26,726 nucleotides of DNA. It comes from Clostridiales bacterium UBA7011 (GTDB taxonomy: Bacteria; Bacillota; Clostridia; Oscillospirales; Butyricicoccaceae). Of this stretch, positions 22,156 through 26,726 are shown one piece after another. The stretch is taken from positions 1 to 26,726 of the forward strand of contig DJXF01000122.1 in NCBI GenBank assembly GCA_002449635.1, given 5' to 3'. How positions within the stretch are numbered: position 1 is the stretch's first letter; each line of letters opens with the position of its first letter. The notes beneath the pieces are model-generated. The model searched no databases, had not been told where the DNA came from, and worked only from the letters and a program-made list of their open reading frames with translations. Made by a program: the position numbers and the translations under genes.

Positions 22156-23254
22156 AAAATCCATCTTACAGGATGCCATTATGACGGCATCCCGCGCTGT
22201 AAGCAGCAAAAGCACCGTCGCCCTGCTCGAGGGTCTGCTGCTGACGGCGGAAGCCGACGGACATCTGACGCTCTGTGGATATAATATGTCCATGGGCATC
22301 CGCGCACAAATCGGCGCCATGGTTACGGAACCCGGCTCCGCCGTGCTCAATGCACGCCTGTTCGGCGATATGGTGCGCAAGCTGCCGGACGACGTCATTT
22401 CTGTGGAAACAGACGGCAATCTTCTGACAACCGTTCGCTGCGGAAAAGCGGTGTTCAATCTCGTGGCATCGGACGCACAGGAATTTCCGCAGCTGCCGGA
22501 GGTAGAAACGAGCGATCATCCCATTGTTTTGCCGCAGTTTCAGCTGAAATCCATGATTTCCCAGACAATTTTTGCGGTTTCAGACAACGAAGCCAAACCG
22601 GTGCTCACCGGCTGCCTGTTTGAACTGGAGGGAAATCAGCTCAATGTCGCCGCTGTCGACGGGTATCGCCTGAGCGTGCGCCGCGAACAGCTGGAGAACA
22701 CAGCGGCACAGCCGACCCGCTTTGTCGTTCCGGGAACGGCGCTGCGCGAAATTGAACGCATTCTCACAGAATCGGATGAACCTGCGGAAATTTATCCCGG
22801 TTCCCGTCATATTCTGTTCCGCATCGGCGAAACCGTCCTGATTACACGCCTGCTGGAAGGCGAATTTCTCAATTACCGCGCTGCCATTCCGAACGATGCC
22901 GCCGCAGTCATCACGGCAGACGTCCGGAAGCTGATTACAGGCATCGAACGTGTTTCCCTGATCGTTTCGGAAAAACTCAAAAATCCGGTCCGCATGGTGT
23001 TTGACGGCAATCTGCTGCGCATGAGCTGCATCACAACCATCGGAAAATCGTATGATGAATTTGAATATGACGGCGAGGTCGATCATCTGGAAATCGGCTT
23101 CAACAACCGGTATCTGCTGGATGCGCTGCGCGCCTGCCCGGGCGATACCGTCCGCATTTCACTCAAGGGCAGTCTGAATCCGATCCTGTTCACACCGGCG
23201 GAGGGGGATTCGTTTACCTATCTGGTTCTTCCGGTCCGCCTGAAGGCAGAGTGA
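22139..23254 (+). CDS. dnaN: DNA polymerase III beta subunit (sliding clamp)
   Basis: 371-residue ring-forming processivity clamp of the replicative polymerase, also used by mismatch repair and other partners. It begins MQFSCEKSILQDAIMTASRA, as clamps do, and contains three similar subdomains of about 120 residues. The ending TPAEGDSFTYLVLPVRLKAE matches the conserved C-terminal LPVRL. The ATG at 22139 follows GGAGG at six bases; an ATG 15 bases earlier is in frame but sits before the ribosome site. Directly downstream of the origin spacer, followed by yaaA and recF. Confidence 0.97.
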   Translation: MQFSCEKSILQDAIMTASRAVSSKSTVALLEGLLLTAEADGHLTLCGYNMSMGIRAQIGAMVTEPGSAVLNARLFGDMVRKLPDDVISVETDGNLLTTVRCGKAVFNLVASDAQEFPQLPEVETSDHPIVLPQFQLKSMISQTIFAVSDNEAKPVLTGCLFELEGNQLNVAAVDGYRLSVRREQLENTAAQPTRFVVPGTALREIERILTESDEPAEIYPGSRHILFRIGETVLITRLLEGEFLNYRAAIPNDAAAVITADVRKLITGIERVSLIVSEKLKNPVRMVFDGNLLRMSCITTIGKSYDEFEYDGEVDHLEIGFNNRYLLDALRACPGDTVRISLKGSLNPILFTPAEGDSFTYLVLPVRLKAE

Positions 23255-23304
23255 CGGCGCGGTGCCGCAGAATGGAAAAAACTCATAAAGGAAAATATCG
23301 TTTT

Positions 23305-23520
23305 ATGAAATATCAGGATATCAAAATCGAAACGGAATATATCAAGGCGGATTCCTTTCTGAAATTCGCCGGTGTGTGCGCCACAGGCGGACATGCCAAA
23401 TATCTGATTGAAGAGGGACAGCTGTCGGTCAACGGTGAGGTGTGCACCATGCGCGGCAAAAAGCTGCGCCCCGGAGACACCGTCTGTGTGGCGGACGGTC
23501 CGGCATTTCGCATCGTATGA
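23305..23520 (+). CDS. yaaA: S4-domain RNA-binding protein YaaA
   Basis: 71-residue S4-like protein. The core FLKFAGVCATGGHAKYLIEE, QLSVNGEVCTMRGKKLRPGD is the S4 fold seen in YaaA of Bacillus, where it is linked to ribosome assembly. The start chosen is ATG 23305 after AAAGGAAAA, giving the usual length of 71. An upstream in-frame ATG at 23272 would add eleven residues not seen in the family. The stop codon overlaps the recF start by four bases (ATGA). Confidence 0.92.
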   Translation: MKYQDIKIETEYIKADSFLKFAGVCATGGHAKYLIEEGQLSVNGEVCTMRGKKLRPGDTVCVADGPAFRIV

Positions 23521-24629
23521 ACATCAAACAGCTGACCTTGCGGGATTTCCGAAATTATGAACAGGCGGAGCTGCAGCTCGCGCCGGGTGTCAATGTTTTC
23601 TGCGGGGAAAATGCACAGGGCAAGACCAACATCCTCGAAGCGGTCGGCCTGCTGTCGACCATGCGGCTGTTTCGCTCGGGACAAAAGCGCGATGCGATCC
23701 GCTTTGGAAGCGAACAGGCGGAGGCGGAAGCACAGTTTTTCGCACAAAAGCGCGATATGAAAATTCGTGCGGTCATTCCGTCCGCAGGGCGCGTTCAGCT
23801 GACGGTCAACGAGGTACGGCAGAAGCGGCTGTCTGACGGGGCAGGTCTGCTGCGCTCGGTGCTGTTCTGTCCGGAGGATCTGATGCTCATCCGCGAGGGC
23901 GCGGCGGCGCGGCGGCGGTTTGTCGACACCGCGCTCAGTCAGCTGCGGCCGAATTATGCGCGCTGCCTTTCGGAATATTCCCGTCTGCACGAAAACAAAA
24001 TCCGCATTCTGAGGGACGCGGAGGAAAAGCCGTCCCTGCTCGACACGCTCGATGATTTTTCCTTTCGTATGTCCATGATAGGCGGACACATCATACGCTA
24101 TCGCGCATACTATCTGCGCTCGCTGATGGAAAAGGCGCGGGGCATTCACGCCTCCATTTCGGGAAAGGATGAGCAGCTGGATTACGTATACCGCACGGTT
24201 TCCACCGTGTCGGATCCCTTTGCCGCGGCAAAAGAGATCGGCGCACAGCTGTGGGATCACGCCTGCGCACACCGCGCGGCAGAGATTGCGGCGCGGTCCT
24301 GTCTGTCCGGTCCGCACAAGGACGACCTTGCGCTGACGATCGGCGGAAAAAGTGCACGGTCGTTCGGCTCTCAGGGTCAGGTGCGCACCTGTGCGCTGTC
24401 CCTCAAGCTGGCGGAGCGCGACATGTTCTTTGCGGACAGCGGGGAATATCCGGTTCTGCTGCTCGACGATGTGCTCAGCGAGCTGGATGCCAGACGGCAG
24501 GATTTTGTGCTCAACCGCATCGAAAACGGTCAGGTGCTCATCACCTGCTGCGAGCCGGAAAAGCTTACACAGGTCGAGGGCGGGCGGCTGTTTCTCGTGG
24601 ACAGCGGAACGGTCCGGCGCACGGTGTGA
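23517..24629 (+). CDS. recF: DNA replication and repair protein RecF
   Basis: 370-residue SMC-like ATPase that helps load RecA at gaps with RecO and RecR. It begins MNIKQLTLRDFRNYEQAELQ. Walker A GENAQGKTN is at 30-38, the ABC signature is SQGQ (285-288) and Walker B with D-loop is VLLLDDVLSELDARR (313-327). The length is normal. No Shine-Dalgarno precedes the ATG at 23517, which overlaps the yaaA stop as ATGA, so translation probably depends on re-initiation after yaaA. A strong terminator follows. Confidence 0.96.
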   Translation: MNIKQLTLRDFRNYEQAELQLAPGVNVFCGENAQGKTNILEAVGLLSTMRLFRSGQKRDAIRFGSEQAEAEAQFFAQKRDMKIRAVIPSAGRVQLTVNEVRQKRLSDGAGLLRSVLFCPEDLMLIREGAAARRRFVDTALSQLRPNYARCLSEYSRLHENKIRILRDAEEKPSLLDTLDDFSFRMSMIGGHIIRYRAYYLRSLMEKARGIHASISGKDEQLDYVYRTVSTVSDPFAAAKEIGAQLWDHACAHRAAEIAARSCLSGPHKDDLALTIGGKSARSFGSQGQVRTCALSLKLAERDMFFADSGEYPVLLLDDVLSELDARRQDFVLNRIENGQVLITCCEPEKLTQVEGGRLFLVDSGTVRRTV

Positions 24630-24680
24630 CGGCGTTCGCTCCGGTTCGACAGCGTAATAACACAAAATGAAATATTTATT

Positions 24681-24728
24681 CGGCGAAATGCACAAGGGCG
24701 CACCTGGCATTTCGCCGTTTCTTTTCGC
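24681..24728 (+). terminator. intrinsic terminator of the dnaA-dnaN-yaaA-recF string
   Basis: CGGCGAAATGC (24681-24691) and GCATTTCGCCG (24707-24717) form a perfect 11-bp stem, followed by TTTCTTTTC. Confidence 0.9.
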
Positions 24729-24790
24729 TTTTTGGGGTGCGTTTGGAAACAGTGCGATTTGTTCAAAAAAAGTAAGAAAAAAACGGCGAA

Positions 24791-24845
24791 AACTTCAAAA
24801 ATATTTGAGAAAAACCGTGCAGAACTTCAGAAAAAGTGGTATAAT
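24791..24845 (+). promoter_or_regulatory. extended -10 promoter of remB with upstream repeats
   Basis: TGGTATAAT (24837-24845) is a perfect -10 with the TGn extension; no -35 is evident. Upstream, AACTTCAAAAA (24791-24801) and AACTTCAGAAA (24823-24833) form a direct repeat 32 bp apart, about three helical turns, which may bind a regulator. The 300-bp gap 24630-24929 otherwise holds the recF terminator and an 85-nt remB leader, with no further gene seen. Confidence 0.6.
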
Positions 24846-24929
24846 ATAAATCAGAATGCGGGGAATTTTCCCGCTGTTCAGGCAGATGTGCGGATATGTC
24901 ATTTTCCGTACAGCGGAAAGGCGGTTGTC

Positions 24930-25202
24930 ATGTATCTTCATCTGGGCCAGGATGTCATTGTTCACACGGACTCGGTTCTCGGCGTGTACGATATGGACAC
25001 CGCCACATGGTCCAAGCACACGCGCGCCTTTATGTCCGCGCTCGAGAAGACGGGGCATGTCGTACCGCTGTTTGAGGATTTGCCCAGATCGGGCATTCTC
25101 TGCGAGGAGGGCGGCGTATCGGTGCTGTATCTTTCTCAGCTGTCCACCGCGACGCTGCTCAGGCGCAGCGGGCAGACTCTGCCGGAACAACAGGCGATTT
25201 GA
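24930..25202 (+). CDS. remB: extracellular matrix regulator RemB (DUF370 family)
   Basis: 90 residues. It starts MYLHLGQDVIVHTDSVLGVY followed by DMDTATWSKHTRAFM, the family's N-terminal pattern, with a single-domain length near that of Bacillus YaaB/RemB (81 residues) and a slightly longer polar tail. Its position between recF and gyrB is the same as in Bacillus. The family is linked to biofilm and matrix gene control through the related RemA, a DNA-binding protein. The ATG at 24930 has AAAGGCGG upstream. The frame is open further back to 24732, but this would cross the promoter. Confidence 0.9.
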   Translation: MYLHLGQDVIVHTDSVLGVYDMDTATWSKHTRAFMSALEKTGHVVPLFEDLPRSGILCEEGGVSVLYLSQLSTATLLRRSGQTLPEQQAI

Positions 25203-25207
25203 TCCGA

Positions 25208-25236
25208 AATCCCGTTCCATGCGGGATTCTTTCTTT
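25208..25236 (+). terminator. weak terminator after remB
   Basis: AATCCCG (25208-25214) and CGGGATT (25222-25228) pair with a seven-base loop, followed by CTTTCTTTCC. The T-tract is interrupted, so some read-through into gyrB is likely. Confidence 0.6.
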
Positions 25237-25329
25237 CCAGGTGATTTTACAGGCGGCGGCCGGAGACCGGCGGCCGGTTCTGCCTGATCCTCTTTCCCAC
25301 CAGTCCGCCGGAGAAATGGAACATATGTT

Positions 25330-26726
25330 ATGAGCATGAGCGAAGAAATTCTGGATTTGACCGTCAGCGAAGCGTACGACGAAAATCAGATTCAGGTGCT
25401 GGAAGGTCTGGAGGCTGTCCGAAAGCGGCCGGGCATGTACATCGGCTCGACCTCCGCGCGCGGTCTGCACCATCTGGTGTACGAAATTGTCGACAACTCC
25501 ATCGACGAGGCGCTCGCGGGCTACTGCACCCACATCGAGGTCACGCTTGAGCCGGACAGCGTCGTCACGGTGCGCGACAACGGACGCGGCATTCCGGTCG
25601 GCATCCATCCGCAGATGGGCATTCCGACACTGGAAGTCGTTTTGACCGTACTGCATGCGGGCGGTAAATTCGGCGGCGACGGCTATAAGGTCTCCGGCGG
25701 CCTGCACGGCGTCGGTTCCTCTGTCGTCAACGCGCTGTCCGAATGGCTCGAGGCAACCGTCTACGACGGGGAAAACAAATACACAATGAAATTTGCACGC
25801 GGCAAGACCATTTCTCCGATGCGTTCTGCGCCGTGCAGACATGAGACCGGTACGACCATTCGTTTCAAGGCGGACAGCCAGATTTTTGAAACACTGGAGT
25901 ACGACTATGAAATTCTCGCCAACCGGCTGCAGGAGCAGGCGTTCCTTAACGGCGGCATTCGCATCACACTGCGCGACGAGCGCGATCCGGATGACGATGT
26001 GCGCGAGGATATTATGCACTATGAGGGCGGCATCCGACAGTTTGTCTCCTACTTAAACCGCAATAAAAATCCGCTGCATCCCGAGACCATTTATGTCGAG
26101 GGCTCGCGCGACGAGTCGATGGCAGAGGTCGCGATGCAGTATACCGACAGCTACAATGAAAATCTGCTGTCGTTTGCCAACAACATCAACACGACTGAGG
26201 GCGGCACGCATGAGACCGGCTTCAAGTCGGCTCTGACCAAGGTCATCAACGACTATGCGCGCAAGTTCGGCTTCCTCAAGGAAAATGACAGGAATTTCTC
26301 CGGTGAGGACGTGCGCGAGGGTCTGACGGCGGTCATTTCGGTCAAGCTGCGCGAGGCACAGTTTGAAGGCCAGACCAAGACCAAGCTGGGCAACTCGTCG
26401 ATGCGCACGCTGGTGGAATCCATGGTGACCGAAAAGCTGACGATTTTCTTTGAGGAAAATCCGTCGGTTGCCAAGGCGATTATTGACAAGGCACAGACCG
26501 CCTCCCGCGCACGCGAGGCGGCGCGCAAGGCGCGCGAGCTGGCGCACCGGAAGAGTGCGCTGGAATCCGGCTCTCTGCCGGGCAAGCTGGCGGACTGTCA
26601 GGAGCGCGACCCGTCGCTGACGGAAATTTATATCGTCGAGGGCGATTCCGCGGGCGGCTCGGCAAAGGAAGGCCGCGACCGCCGGTATCAGGCGATTCTG
26701 CCGCTGTGGGGCAAAATGCTCAACGT
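25330..26726 (+). CDS. gyrB: DNA gyrase subunit B (partial, cut by window end)
   Basis: First 465 codons of the ATPase subunit of gyrase, which introduces negative supercoils with GyrA. The ATPase domain begins EGLEAVRKRPGMYIGSTSAR, continues with VDNSIDEALAGYC and GGLHGVGSSVVNALS, and includes QTKTKLGNS at the transducer. The TOPRIM domain starts at EGDSAGG (E437). The next conserved stretch reads LPLWGKMLN, with W460 where most GyrB proteins have arginine (PLRGK). The start is ATG 25330. The nearest GGAG is 16 bases away, so the ribosome site is poor; ATG 25336 is the alternative. The remaining ~175 residues lie outside the window. Confidence 0.96.
   Translation, partial: MSMSEEILDLTVSEAYDENQIQVLEGLEAVRKRPGMYIGSTSARGLHHLVYEIVDNSIDEALAGYCTHIEVTLEPDSVVTVRDNGRGIPVGIHPQMGIPTLEVVLTVLHAGGKFGGDGYKVSGGLHGVGSSVVNALSEWLEATVYDGENKYTMKFARGKTISPMRSAPCRHETGTTIRFKADSQIFETLEYDYEILANRLQEQAFLNGGIRITLRDERDPDDDVREDIMHYEGGIRQFVSYLNRNKNPLHPETIYVEGSRDESMAEVAMQYTDSYNENLLSFANNINTTEGGTHETGFKSALTKVINDYARKFGFLKENDRNFSGEDVREGLTAVISVKLREAQFEGQTKTKLGNSSMRTLVESMVTEKLTIFFEENPSVAKAIIDKAQTASRAREAARKARELAHRKSALESGSLPGKLADCQERDPSLTEIYIVEGDSAGGSAKEGRDRRYQAILPLWGKMLN

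Noticed and set aside
22274..22282. DnaA-box-like ATATCCACA within dnaN
   Set aside because: Single isolated one-mismatch 9-mer inside conserved coding sequence; expected by chance.

Overview
This window spans the chromosomal replication-origin region of a low-GC-lineage (Firmicutes) anaerobe of the class Clostridia whose DNA is fairly GC-rich. The order rpmH-dnaA-dnaN-yaaA-recF-remB-gyrB on one side and rnpA-yidD-yidC-jag-mnmE, mnmG-rsmG, parA-parB on the other is the classical Bacillus/Clostridium origin order. The GC-rich codon use, a butyryl-CoA-dehydrogenase-like enzyme and the protein flavour suggest a gut Oscillospiraceae/Butyricicoccaceae-type organism. That placement is inference, not a phylogenetic result.

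Layout. Left arm (1-20125): nearly all genes lie on the minus strand, pointing away from dnaA. From the left edge they are an acyl-CoA dehydrogenase, a glutamine-dependent NAD synthetase (nadE), a membrane-anchored NodB-type polysaccharide deacetylase, then serS, a small membrane coiled-coil protein, parB, parA, rsmG, mnmG, mnmE, jag, yidC, yidD, rnpA and rpmH. One block, 5567-8789, runs on the plus strand, head-on to the expected fork: a UPF0303/heme-degrading-domain protein, a lipoprotein built from a duplicated module, and a coupled two-gene cassette encoding a small beta-sandwich-like protein and a SpoIID-like protein with three peptidoglycan-binding domains. Right arm (20492-26726): dnaA, dnaN, yaaA, recF, remB and the first 465 codons of gyrB, all on the plus strand.

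Origin and segregation sites. A cluster of DnaA-box-like 9-mers lies on the dnaA promoter (20349-20387). A second cluster lies between dnaA and dnaN (21843-21999) and leads into a DnaA-trio-like tract and an AT-rich stretch (22003-22045), the best candidate for the unwinding site. A third tandem cluster sits between mnmE and mnmG (15703-15732), 4.7 kb from dnaA. Two perfect 16-bp parS sites flank the parA upstream region. One of them covers the spacer and most of the -35 element of the predicted parA promoter.

How the genes work together. DnaA, DnaN, RecF and GyrB start and sustain replication. ParA/ParB with parS handle origin segregation. RnpA matures tRNAs, MnmE/MnmG/RsmG modify tRNA and rRNA, and SerS charges tRNA-Ser. 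YidD/YidC/Jag serve membrane protein insertion and RNA binding. The left accessory genes deal with acyl-CoA metabolism, NAD synthesis and the cell envelope. I see no tRNA or rRNA gene, insertion sequence, prophage or CRISPR array. The unusual material is mostly regulatory DNA: overlapping parS/promoter, overlapping DnaA boxes/promoter, the mnmG-side DnaA cluster and several structured leaders. The SpoIID-like cassette is the most unusual coding material.
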